From positions 1-42,882 of the forward strand of contig NZ_PVBM01000034.1 in assembly GCF_002968575.1 (NCBI RefSeq): 42,882 nt of DNA. Reading direction: 5' to 3'. The DNA is from Neorhizobium huautlense. GTDB lineage: Bacteria; Pseudomonadota; Alphaproteobacteria; Rhizobiales; Rhizobiaceae. The notes beneath the pieces were generated by a model, which saw only the letters and a program-made list of their open reading frames with translations, searched no databases and was not told the DNA's origin. The position numbers and the translations under genes are program-made. This document shows, piece after piece, positions 25,301 through 33,272 of this stretch (within the stretch, counting starts at the first letter, position 1; each line of letters starts with the position of its first letter).

Positions 25301-25610
25301 GCCGAAGCTATTCGAGCGGCGTCGGCGGATCGTGCTCGGATCGAGCATGATGGCGATCAACGGCCGGATCCAGAGGGAAGGCGAGGTGGTCCATCTCATC
25401 GCCCAGCAGCTCTTCGATCTCTCGGGCGATCTTTCCGGGCTTGCTGATCGTGACGAAGCGTTCAAGCTCCCGACCGGCCGCGGCGACGAGTTCGCCCTTG
25501 GCTCGCCAGGCGGTGCGGATTCACGTGAGCGCGCCGTGAAGACGCGCGATATCTACATTCCCGACCTGCATATCGATACGCTCAAGGTGAAGGCCAGGAA
25601 TTTTCATTAG
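22353..25610 (+). CDS. dnaE2: DnaE2, error-prone DNA polymerase III alpha subunit (1085 aa)
   Basis: DnaE2 is the catalytic polymerase of the ImuA-ImuB-DnaE2 mutasome. It starts with the PHP domain ([20 protein letters not shown]). The palm carries [17 protein letters not shown] and the metal-binding [12 protein letters not shown]. Later come [15 protein letters not shown] and [20 protein letters not shown], then an OB fold ([20 protein letters not shown]). The length fits DnaE2 and is shorter than replicative DnaE1. The ATG at 22353 overlaps the imuB stop. A second, shorter upstream in-frame start at 22329 is unlikely. Confidence 0.97.
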   Translation: [1085 protein letters not shown]

Positions 25611-25683
25611 CTTTGCTGCCGACTAAAGGTAGCCTCTGTGGGACCGCAAGTTCGATTCCGGTCACGAACAAAGTGGGCTCCTC

Positions 25684-25697
25684 CGTGCGTTTGCACG
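25684..25697. terminator. Small hairpin between dnaE2 and the catabolic operon
   Basis: CGTGC-GTTT-GCACG forms a short stem in the convergent gap between dnaE2 and the minus-strand operon. There is no T run, so termination is uncertain. Confidence 0.3.
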
Positions 25698-25758
25698 CAG
25701 AGACGGCAGGTCGTACGCCTTGCATTGGAGCAAGCCCAAGCCGCCGCCGCGGGTTACA

Positions 25759-26694
25759 TCAAAACAGAGGGGCAAACTCCGGCAGCATTTTATTGTAATG
25801 CTCACGAGCTTCGTTCAGTGCTTCGGTCGGCGCTGATATATAAGGCCACAGCAGTCTCTCCGACACTGGTCCCCAGCCGCCTATCGCCGCCATCATCTTG
25901 TCCAGTGCGATGTTGGAAAGACCGTGCGAGCTGATCAGCGGAATGATCCACTGCTGCATGAAGCTGACGATCCGTTTTTCGAGCTCAGTTGCACGTTCCG
26001 GGTCTTCTTCGGCAAGCTGCCAATGCAGCAATGCCCCCCTTGGACTGAGGCAGGCAACGTTGGAATAGGCGCCATCCGCGCCGCGTGGGCGGCCGAACGC
26101 CACGGTGTGGCCCGGCACGAACACGGAAAAGTCGGGTAGGAGCGCCCGGCGTTCGCGGTACCAGGCCTCGTCGCCGCCGGCCAGCTTGGTGCCGACCAGG
26201 TTCGGCATGCGTTTTCTCAAGTTCGCGATCTCGTCGAGCGTCAGCTTTCGCTTCGCGTGGGGCGGATTGTAGAGGATAAGCGGTACTCCAGCCGCAGCGT
26301 CCTGCATACCGTCCGCGAAATGGACTATCTCGGGATCGGAAGGTGTCCACCAATCGGGAAGAATAAATTGCACGCCGCTCGGTGCGAGCGGGGTAAGCCG
26401 TCGCAGGCGATCCCTCGCAATTCTCGGATTGGTGTGGCTGACGCCGACCTGGAAAGGGCAGCCAGCGCCTCTCGCTCCCTCCGCGACGATCGTGACGATC
26501 TTCTCGTACTCTGCCTCGGTCTGATTGTGGAACTCGCCTGCCGTGCCGTTGCTGTAGATGCCGTCGAGCCCGGAGGCGCAGAGTATTGCTATCTCTTCGC
26601 GAAGCGCTCCGAAATCGATTTCGCCCCGGCCATCGACCGGCAGCAGGACCGTTCCCCAGATCCCCTTCGGCAGGTTACCGTTCGTCATTTCCAT
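25759..26694 (-). CDS. Dihydrodipicolinate synthase-family aldolase/dehydratase (311 aa)
   Basis: A class I aldolase of the DHDPS/NAL superfamily. Visible are the pyruvate carboxylate-binding NGTAGE (49-54), Tyr142 in LYNPPH and the Schiff-base Lys170 in LVGTKLAGG. The substrate cannot be read from the motifs; keto-deoxy sugar acids are likely given the TRAP operon. The stop of the preceding SDR gene overlaps the start (ATGA at the in-frame Met 26688, or 26694 as listed). It is the last gene of the operon, after a NanA-like paralogue, so the two aldolases probably act on different steps or isomers. Confidence 0.85.
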   Translation of the reverse strand: MEMTNGNLPKGIWGTVLLPVDGRGEIDFGALREEIAILCASGLDGIYSNGTAGEFHNQTEAEYEKIVTIVAEGARGAGCPFQVGVSHTNPRIARDRLRRLTPLAPSGVQFILPDWWTPSDPEIVHFADGMQDAAAGVPLILYNPPHAKRKLTLDEIANLRKRMPNLVGTKLAGGDEAWYRERRALLPDFSVFVPGHTVAFGRPRGADGAYSNVACLSPRGALLHWQLAEEDPERATELEKRIVSFMQQWIIPLISSHGLSNIALDKMMAAIGGWGPVSERLLWPYISAPTEALNEAREHYNKMLPEFAPLF

Positions 26695-27491
26695 ACCGAA
26701 AAGCCGCCATCGACGACAAGGTTGTGGCCGTGCACGTAATCTGATCCCGCCGAGGCGAGGAAAAGGACCGCGCCCGTCAGGTCGTCAGGCTCGCGGCCCA
26801 TGCGGCCGAGGGGCGTGAGATCCCGATAGCCGGCGACAAATTTCGCGTGTTGGCCGCGCTCGAACCCGCCTGGCGAGATCGCGTTGACGTTGACCCCCAT
26901 CGGACCGAGATAGCCTGCGAGGTCACGCGTCATGGCGATGATCCCGCCCTTGGCCGCCGCATAGTCCACCGGCTGTCCCAGCATGTCCGTATCTTCATAC
27001 ACTCGACGATCCCGGCCGACGATGCCGGCGATCGAGCCAAGATTGATAATTTTTCCCCGTCCCCGATCGACCATCGGCTCGGCGAAGACCTGGCAGCAGA
27101 GCAGCGGGCCGAGCAGGTTCGATTCCAGCATCGTGCGCATATCCTTCGGATCGCGTTCGAACAGGCGCGCGATGGAGCTGCCGGAGCCGCCGCCGGCATT
27201 GTTGACCAGGATGTCGAGGCTGCCGCGCCACGACAGCAGCCTGTCCCGCGCCGATTCAATTGACGCGGGGTGGCTGTGATCTATCTCCAGTGCCAGGCTC
27301 TCGCCTCCGTACCTGCTCGCGAGACGTTCCGCTGCCTTCTCGGCGCGGGCAAGGCTGCGGGAGGATATGGCAACAGAGGCTCCCGCAGCAGCAAGAATAC
27401 CCGACGCCGCCCATCCAAGGTTGCTGCTGCCGCCTGTCACCAGGGCGGTGCGGCCGGAGAGGTCAAAGAGCCGTTCGACGTCCTCATGCAT
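26685..27491 (-). CDS. Short-chain dehydrogenase/reductase (268 aa)
   Basis: A classical SDR with NAD(P) motif TGGSSNLG near residue 17, NNAGGGSG, the catalytic serine in NLGSIAGI and YAAAK (Tyr and Lys), and the C-terminal VVDGGFS of sugar or polyol dehydrogenases. It would oxidise or reduce a hydroxyl of a sugar acid or sugar. The ATG at 27491 lies within the last codons of the nanA-like gene (eight-base overlap), so the genes are translationally coupled. The frame is open upstream to 27635 without a better start. Confidence 0.9.
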   Translation of the reverse strand: MHEDVERLFDLSGRTALVTGGSSNLGWAASGILAAAGASVAISSRSLARAEKAAERLASRYGGESLALEIDHSHPASIESARDRLLSWRGSLDILVNNAGGGSGSSIARLFERDPKDMRTMLESNLLGPLLCCQVFAEPMVDRGRGKIINLGSIAGIVGRDRRVYEDTDMLGQPVDYAAAKGGIIAMTRDLAGYLGPMGVNVNAISPGGFERGQHAKFVAGYRDLTPLGRMGREPDDLTGAVLFLASAGSDYVHGHNLVVDGGFSVWK

Positions 27492-28374
27492 TGGCGGCCC
27501 GCCAGGAAAGGAGGGGCTGAAGGGATTCCTCCAGCCGTGCCCGGTCTGCGTCGTGGAGCTTGCGGAACGGCCGCCGCGATGGGCCGATAGGCACGCCCAT
27601 AACGTCAAGGGCCGCCTTCGATCCGGGCATAACACCGACCGCTATCAGGACGTCGATGATGTCGTTGGCCACACGCTGCAGCGTACGGGCATCCTCTATC
27701 TGGCCCGCCAGAACATGGGCCTGCAGCGCCACAAACAGATCGCCCATGAAATTGTAGGTCGTGCCGATCGCTCCCCGCGCACCGCTCGCAAGGCCGGCAA
27801 GACACATTTCGTCATAGCCGTTGTAGATCAGCGCGTCCGGGTTCGTCTGGCGCAGCCTTTCCAGCTGAAACATATCGCTCGACGTGTGCTTGATTCCGAT
27901 GATGTTGCCATGGCCGAGCAGGTTGGACAGTTCCTCGGTGGAAAATCCCGCGGTGCGGGCCGGGAAGTTGTAGATGATCAGCGGCAGGGCCGAGGCATCG
28001 GCCAGTGCCCGGTAGTGCTCCATTACCTCTTCGCGGGAAAAGCCGTAGTAATAAGGGGTAATGGCAGAAACTGCGTTATAGCCGTTCGTGTTTGCCACCC
28101 TGGCGAGCTCGATTGTATCGGCTGTGGCGATCGCCCCAACATGGGCGATCAGCGCTAGGCGACCGGCCGCGGCATCGGCCGTCCATTCGAGCGCATTTGA
28201 ACGCTCCTGCAGCGATTGCAGCATAGCCTCGCCCGAGCTACCACCGACGTAGGTCCCCTGGAGCTTCTGCCGCACCTGAAAGTCCACGAAAGGACCGATC
28301 GCGGCGCGATCTATTGTTTCGTCATCCTTGAAGGGTGTGAGCAGGGCGGAAAAGATGCCTTCGAGATTGGTCAT
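27484..28374 (-). CDS. N-acetylneuraminate lyase-like aldolase (NanA type, 296 aa)
   Basis: Residues show the NAL signature better than DHDPS: YVGGSSGEA (42-50), Tyr135 in IIYNFPARTAG, Lys162 in GIKHTSSDMFQLERLR and YNGYDEMCLAGLASGA. The length of 296 aa is normal. Sialic acid lyases split N-acetylneuraminate into pyruvate and ManNAc, but no nanE, nanK or nagA gene is present here. It may therefore act on another 2-keto-3-deoxy acid. Head of the enzyme part of the TRAP operon, 43 bases downstream of dctM. Confidence 0.87.
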   Translation of the reverse strand: MTNLEGIFSALLTPFKDDETIDRAAIGPFVDFQVRQKLQGTYVGGSSGEAMLQSLQERSNALEWTADAAAGRLALIAHVGAIATADTIELARVANTNGYNAVSAITPYYYGFSREEVMEHYRALADASALPLIIYNFPARTAGFSTEELSNLLGHGNIIGIKHTSSDMFQLERLRQTNPDALIYNGYDEMCLAGLASGARGAIGTTYNFMGDLFVALQAHVLAGQIEDARTLQRVANDIIDVLIAVGVMPGSKAALDVMGVPIGPSRRPFRKLHDADRARLEESLQPLLSWRAANA

Positions 28375-28417
28375 TGTGCACCATTTGGATTGATTGAAAT
28401 CGGGCGAGCGCAGGGCG

Positions 28418-29689
28418 TCAACCCATGACGAGGCTCGGGACGAACGTGACGAGTGCGGGGAAGAAGGTGATGAGCGCCAGCACCACGAGCAGCGGTATCA
28501 GGAACGGGATGATACCGACCGCCAGGCTGCCGAATGGAATGTTTGCGACCTTCGAGACCACGAAGAGCGCGACGCCCATGGGCGGCGTTAGGATGCCGAT
28601 CATCAGGTTCATCACCACCAGTACGCCGAAATGGACGGGGTCGATGCCGTAGCTGACGGCAGCCGGCACCAGGACCGGCACAATGAGCAGCAGGATCGCG
28701 AGCGCCTCAATGAAGGTCCCCAACGCCAGCAGCATGAGGTTGACGATGATGAGGAAGGTGAGCGGGCTATCGGAGAAATCGAGAAAGAAGGCCGCCACCT
28801 GCTGCGGCACCTGGTGGCGGGCGATCACATAGCCGAACAGGGAAACACCCATCATCAGCAGGCCGACCGCCGCGGTGTGATTGACAGTTTCGCGCAGCAC
28901 CACGACGAGCTTCGACCAGGTCAGTTCGCGATAAACAACCGTACCAAGGAACAGTGCATAAATAGCCGCGACCACGGCCGCTTCGGTCGGCGAGAAGATG
29001 CCGACGAAAATGCCGCCAATGATGATGATGGGCGTCATCAGCGGAACGATTGCTGAAAGGAAGCTCCGCCCCATCTGCCGAACCGTCGCCTTCTGCTCCC
29101 GAGGATAGTTGCGCAGGCGGGCCAGTATGTAGACCATGATCATCAGTGCCGCGGTGCACATCAAGCCAGGCACAATTCCACCCAGAAAAAGTCCGCCGAT
29201 CGAGGTATTAGCGATGACGCCATAGACGACGAGCGGGATGGACGGCGGCACGAGCGGACCGATGATGGCGGAAGCCGCCGTGATCGATCCGGCAAATCTC
29301 TGGTCGTAACCGGCATTGCGCATAGCCCGAATTTCCAGCTGGCCAAGACCGGCTGCATCGGCGACTGCCGAGCCGGACATGCCGGAAAACATCAGGCTCG
29401 CCAGGATGTTCACATGCGCCAGACCACCGGCGACGTGTCCGACCAGCGCCTTGGCGAAGCCAAAGATGCGGTCAGTTACCCCTGATGTATTCATCAACTG
29501 CGCCGTCAGGATAAAGAAGGGGATGGCCAGCAGCGGAAAGCTGTTGAGGCCGGCAACCATGCGCTGGGCCGCGAAGTTCAACCCCTGCCCATCGTAAAGC
29601 ATGAAGGCAAGCGACGCCACGATCAGCGTGAAGCCAACTGGCATGCCGGCTAAGAGAAGGGCGAACCAGCCGCCGAAAAGGGAGACCAT
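28418..29689 (-). CDS. dctM: TRAP transporter large membrane subunit, DctM family (423 aa)
   Basis: The 12-helix ion-coupled transport subunit of a TRAP system. The start GGWFALLLAGMPVGFTLIVA and the repeated hydrophobic segments (IGPLVPPSIPLVVYGVIANT, LIGILTPPMGVALFVV) are diagnostic of DctM. It overlaps the end of dctQ by one base and is followed by the enzyme genes. Confidence 0.95.
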   Translation of the reverse strand: MVSLFGGWFALLLAGMPVGFTLIVASLAFMLYDGQGLNFAAQRMVAGLNSFPLLAIPFFILTAQLMNTSGVTDRIFGFAKALVGHVAGGLAHVNILASLMFSGMSGSAVADAAGLGQLEIRAMRNAGYDQRFAGSITAASAIIGPLVPPSIPLVVYGVIANTSIGGLFLGGIVPGLMCTAALMIMVYILARLRNYPREQKATVRQMGRSFLSAIVPLMTPIIIIGGIFVGIFSPTEAAVVAAIYALFLGTVVYRELTWSKLVVVLRETVNHTAAVGLLMMGVSLFGYVIARHQVPQQVAAFFLDFSDSPLTFLIIVNLMLLALGTFIEALAILLLIVPVLVPAAVSYGIDPVHFGVLVVMNLMIGILTPPMGVALFVVSKVANIPFGSLAVGIIPFLIPLLVVLALITFFPALVTFVPSLVMG

Positions 29690-30234
29690 TACAGATACCT
29701 TTCATTTGCCGGAGGCAAATCGTCATCGGCGATCTTGTGGGGTGTCGTCAGCACGATGACGTCGCCGATGATGACCGCGACCATACGGATCGCCATCAGT
29801 GCGGCTCCCACTGGCAGCGCGCCGTACAGGAGGGATTCCTGAACGCCGACGGCAACCGACATCACCCGATGAGCCCGCAACGTGCCGAAAAAGCCATACC
29901 AGCAGAGGAACAGCAGGGCTGCGACGATCGCAGTGTTCAGTACGATCGACAGGATCAGCCGGGGGCGTGGAGGCAGCAGCGTGGTAAAGACGTCCATGGC
30001 GATGTGCGAGCGATTGCGGACGCATTCTGCCGAACCAATGGCGACAAGCCACACGAACAGGTAGCGCGCGGCTTCCTCCGTCCAGAAAAGCGGATCGCGG
30101 AAGATGAAACGGGTGACGATCTGTAGCGCGATTGAACCGAAAACCAGCACCAGCAGGATTGCGCCGATAGACTCTTCAAAACGGGCAAGGCTATGGGGAA
30201 CGGGCGAGGTTTGCCCGGGCGTTAGCTTGGACAT
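29689..30234 (-). CDS. dctQ: TRAP transporter small membrane subunit, DctQ family (181 aa)
   Basis: Four transmembrane segments and the DctQ pattern (IVTRFIFRDPLFWTEEAARY, VWLVAIGSAECVR, SHIAMDV) are visible. It forms the membrane complex with the neighbouring DctM and overlaps it by one base. Confidence 0.93.
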   Translation of the reverse strand: MSKLTPGQTSPVPHSLARFEESIGAILLVLVFGSIALQIVTRFIFRDPLFWTEEAARYLFVWLVAIGSAECVRNRSHIAMDVFTTLLPPRPRLILSIVLNTAIVAALLFLCWYGFFGTLRAHRVMSVAVGVQESLLYGALPVGAALMAIRMVAVIIGDVIVLTTPHKIADDDLPPANERYL

Positions 30235-30291
30235 TGGGAATCTCCGCCGGTCGTCCCCGGGCGCCTCATTCGCCCCGGGGAACGGGCATTT

Positions 30292-31266
30292 CTACTTGGC
30301 CAGACCTGCCAGCGACTGCACGGTGCCGGCGCCGAACTTGCCGTCTAGTTCGTCATAAACGGGTTTCATCGCAGCCCTGAAGGCTTCGAGGTCAGGCTTG
30401 ACGACGGTCGCTCCGTTTTTCTCGAACTGGGCGAGGAGGGCGGTCTCCTTGTCCGTGACGATCTTGTTGTTGACGTCGCCGCCAGCCTTGAAGGCGTCGG
30501 TGACGATTTGCTTGTCAGCGTCACTGAGTTCTTCCCATGTCTCCTCGGACATCAGGATGAGTTGATCCTGCACGAGGTGATTGGTCAGGGAGATGTGCGA
30601 CTGCACCTCCATGAACTTCATCGCGTCGATGATGGGAAGGGGGTTTTCCTGGCCGTCAACCTGATTGGTCTGCAGCGCCAGATACACCTCGGCGAAGGCG
30701 ACTGGAGTGGGGCTTGCCCCCATGGCTTTGGCCCAAGCAAGCAGCGGCGCGGAGTTCGGGACGCGCAACTTCATGCCCTTCAGGTCTTCAACCTTGGAGA
30801 TTGGCTTTTTAGAGGTCGTCTGGCGGGTGCCAAAATACCACGAGTCGATCGTGTGCCACTTGTTGTTCGTCTTCATTTCCTCAAGCACGGCCTTGCCCCA
30901 GTCGGAGGCCAGAATGGCTTGCAGGTGACTGAAGTCTTTTACAACATAGGCGGCGCTGGCAACGCCCGCACGAGCGACCCAAGGATCCATGCCACCGAAG
31001 GGATTGAGCGTGAAGTCGAGCTCGCCGAGTGTGACCTGCTCCATCATTTCCGTGAAACTGCCGAGTTGGGAATTTGGGAAGACTTCCACCTTCAGCTTGC
31101 CGCCGGTCTTCTCCTCGATCTGCTTGGCAGCCGCCATGACTCCTTGATACTGTGGGTCGCCGGCGGTGCCTTGCATGCCAAGCTTCAGGACACGGCTCTC
31201 CTGGCCCGTAGCTGCGCCGGCCACCAATAGACCTGCCATTGCTATGCACGAAAATGTCAGTCTCAT
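30292..31266 (-). CDS. dctP: TRAP transporter periplasmic binding protein, DctP family (324 aa)
   Basis: A Sec signal peptide (MRLTFSCIAMAGLLVAGAAT) precedes a DctP solute-binding protein. Typical features are KLRVPNSAPLLAWAKAMGAS with the substrate-binding Arg, and ALQTNQVDGQENPLPIID. It delivers the ligand, probably a carboxylate sugar acid, to the DctQM membrane unit. It follows the regulator gene by 27 bases, so it is the first transport gene of the operon. Confidence 0.95.
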   Translation of the reverse strand: MRLTFSCIAMAGLLVAGAATGQESRVLKLGMQGTAGDPQYQGVMAAAKQIEEKTGGKLKVEVFPNSQLGSFTEMMEQVTLGELDFTLNPFGGMDPWVARAGVASAAYVVKDFSHLQAILASDWGKAVLEEMKTNNKWHTIDSWYFGTRQTTSKKPISKVEDLKGMKLRVPNSAPLLAWAKAMGASPTPVAFAEVYLALQTNQVDGQENPLPIIDAMKFMEVQSHISLTNHLVQDQLILMSEETWEELSDADKQIVTDAFKAGGDVNNKIVTDKETALLAQFEKNGATVVKPDLEAFRAAMKPVYDELDGKFGAGTVQSLAGLAK

Positions 31267-31293
31267 TCTTTTCCTCCTCCTCAGGTATCCAAG

Positions 31294-31998
31294 TTAATTT
31301 GCTGGTTTGAACTTCCTCTGAGCGTTCTCTAAGTGTACCTTCATGGCGTGCGCGGCCGCATTGGGATCGCGAGCCTCAATGGCGTGGAATATCGCCGCGT
31401 GGCCCTCGTAGCTGCGCTTGTTCGATACATCAGGGTCGGACGGGAGACGTCGCTGGTTGATCAGCCAATCGACCAGTGCGTCATGCATCGCGACGAAGAT
31501 TGGATTGCCGGGAATCTCAGTGAGAATGCGATGAAAAGCGACGTCCGTGATCGCGAACAGACGGGCCTTCGGTATCGCATCACGGTTCCTCTCCAGCGCC
31601 TCGCGAAGCGTCCCGATTTGCAGATCTGTCGCGTGCTCGGCTGCATGTCGCGCAAGGCTCGTTTCCATAAAAAGACGGGCCTGCTCGAAATGCTCTACGC
31701 CATGCGGCTGCTCAAGCAGCAGGTTGGCCACGCCTGACAGAGACGACAGCAGGTCCTTTGGAGTGGGCCGCGTGACCTTCGCTTTTTCGCCGGTCTTGAT
31801 CTTGACCAGGCCCATGCGCTCCAGCGCGAACAAGGCCTCTCGAATGGACGGCCGACCCACGTCGAACATTTCCATCATTTCTCGCTCCGACGGGAGCGTG
31901 GTCCCAACGGGATAGACCTCGTCACGGATCATCTCCTCGATCCGCATCCGGATTTCATCCGACAGTTTGCGTCTGGCTGGCATCTTCATCGTGGTCAA
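31294..31998 (-). CDS. GntR-family transcriptional regulator, FadR subfamily (about 230 aa)
   Basis: The N-terminal winged helix (EVYPVGTTLPSEREMMEMFD, then RPSIREALFALERMGLV) is a GntR domain. The C-terminal all-helical FCD domain has metal-ligand-like residues (FHRILTEIPGN, HAAIFHAIEARDP, HLENAQ). It would sense a sugar acid and repress the downstream operon. The frame begins at TTG 31998; ATG codons at 31989 and 31983 are alternatives. The -10 box lies only about ten bases upstream, so the mRNA leader is very short or absent. It is the first gene of the operon and probably autoregulates. Confidence 0.9.
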   Translation of the reverse strand: MTTMKMPARRKLSDEIRMRIEEMIRDEVYPVGTTLPSEREMMEMFDVGRPSIREALFALERMGLVKIKTGEKAKVTRPTPKDLLSSLSGVANLLLEQPHGVEHFEQARLFMETSLARHAAEHATDLQIGTLREALERNRDAIPKARLFAITDVAFHRILTEIPGNPIFVAMHDALVDWLINQRRLPSDPDVSNKRSYEGHAAIFHAIEARDPNAAAHAMKVHLENAQRKFKPAN

Positions 31999-32006
31999 GC
32001 TTTTAA

Positions 32007-32017
32007 GGTATTATACC
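32007..32017 (-). promoter_or_regulatory. Candidate FadR-family operator covering the -10 box
   Basis: GGTATAATACC (minus strand) is nearly palindromic and contains a perfect TATAAT. It resembles the GGTATACC-type operators of FadR-subfamily regulators. It lies nine bases upstream of the regulator's first possible start codon, so binding would block RNA polymerase directly and the transcript would be nearly leaderless. Confidence 0.55.
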
Positions 32018-32067
32018 AGCGCCCGTCAAGTGTTTCGCTTCAGTGTCTTTAGGCCATCCCGTCAGGT

Positions 32068-32083
32068 TGTTGATTAATCAACA
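32068..32083. promoter_or_regulatory. 16-bp perfect palindrome upstream of the catabolic operon
   Basis: TGTTGATTAATCAACA is perfectly symmetrical and sits about 50 bases upstream of the -10 box of the operon. It may be a second control site. The stretch from 32018 to 32324 otherwise contains no gene I can support. Confidence 0.5.
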
Positions 32084-32324
32084 CATATGTGCTGTTGACC
32101 AGATATTGGCTGGATAAGAAGCAATGGTAAAGCGTTCGCGAAACCCTCAGAATCGAACTTTCAAAGCCTCTCCTAGAAGTATGCGGGAAATCCGGACTCA
32201 AGAAGGTTCGTGGCTTTGGAGGGCTTCGACAGGTTGCCGACGATCATTTCGTGTGTGACATGGTTGACCCATCGCAGAGCTACGACGCGGACTGCTCTGC
32301 TCTGCCGAACGCTCACTTAGCTTC

Positions 32325-33205
32325 ATGGAGAATACAGGTCTTCTGCCGTCGCGCGATTCTCGAAAAGCTTACCCAAACGGCTCGATCGATGATGAACTGC
32401 CGAGCAGCGATCCCGCGACCCTCTGGGTCGATCCCGCGATTGGACAGTTCATTCTGATCGACGAGCCGTACGCTCGAGCACCAGATGAAGCGGCGCGTGC
32501 TGCGTGGGCGACTCGAACGGGGTGGCGAGTTGTGAAAACTTCCTGGCCGGGTATGTACAGCCCGTATAGTTGCGAGCTCCATGTCGCGACAGATGGGCGC
32601 TCAGGATGTAATCTTGATGGACTTGTCGCTAAGATCGAAGCCATGCCTGCGCCGCTTGTTGAATCGAACTGGCCGGGAGAATCTTCGGATTCTTGGGATA
32701 TTTCATAAGTCCGCTGGCGAAAAGCCCTCAAGACGTGCGCCGCGCCAGGTGCCAGGGCACTATTTATCCTCTCCCAGCGCTACAACCGTTCCGTACAGCT
32801 ATAGTTTAGGCGGGTCTCAGCCTCGCCCCGCCGGCGAGCCGGGGGTTGCGGGGGCACGTCGAGGCTGGGCGGAACATCAAGGAGGTCCGTTCAAAGCACC
32901 GGCCCTACGGAGCATACCGGCGACTGAATTCGTTGCGCTCGACGTTAGAGGATTGGATGGGCCTCGAGATCGGCCGAGGAGAACTGGAAGGTCCCGAGCT
33001 TTTTGAGGTCTACTATACCGACGTCGAGGCGGATTTCCCATATCGGGATATGGCGAAATCACCCGACGAGGTTGTGGCGATGCTTGCAGACTTGAAGCAG
33101 AAGCTGAAGTCGGGCTATCCCGACTGCGCGCCGCTTCGCCGCCAGCTCCATCGCATCGACATGTCCGTTTCGCTGACAAACAACATGACACGCTCTGGCG
33201 CTTGA
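32325..33205 (+). pseudogene. Unknown protein gene broken by several frameshifts
   Basis: Three frames carry protein-like sequence that reads in succession. First LWVDPAIGQFILIDEPYARA...MYSPYSCELHVATDGRSG to about 32700. Then ISPLAKSPQDVRRARCQGTI. Then a short YSYSLGGSQPRPAG around 32800. Finally RRLNSLRSTLEDWMGLEIGR...LFEVYYTDVEADFPYRDM to TGA 33203-33205. The last part is Asp/Glu- and Leu-rich and ends DCAPLRRQLHRIDMSVSLTN. I do not recognise the family. The frames change from 0 to 2, then 1, then 2, so at least three lesions are required. Alternatively, the segments 32325-32708 and 32846-33205 may be separate small genes. Confidence 0.5.
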
Positions 33206-33272
33206 GTGTTATCGCGGCGGTGGATTGCATGGGTACATTACCGCTCGCCTAATGCCGGGATCCCTTCAGTAG

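Noticed and set aside
25640..25680. A tRNA-like T-arm (GTTCGATTCC) after dnaE2
   Set aside because: The flanking bases do not form the T stem, acceptor stem or anticodon arm, so it is not a tRNA gene.
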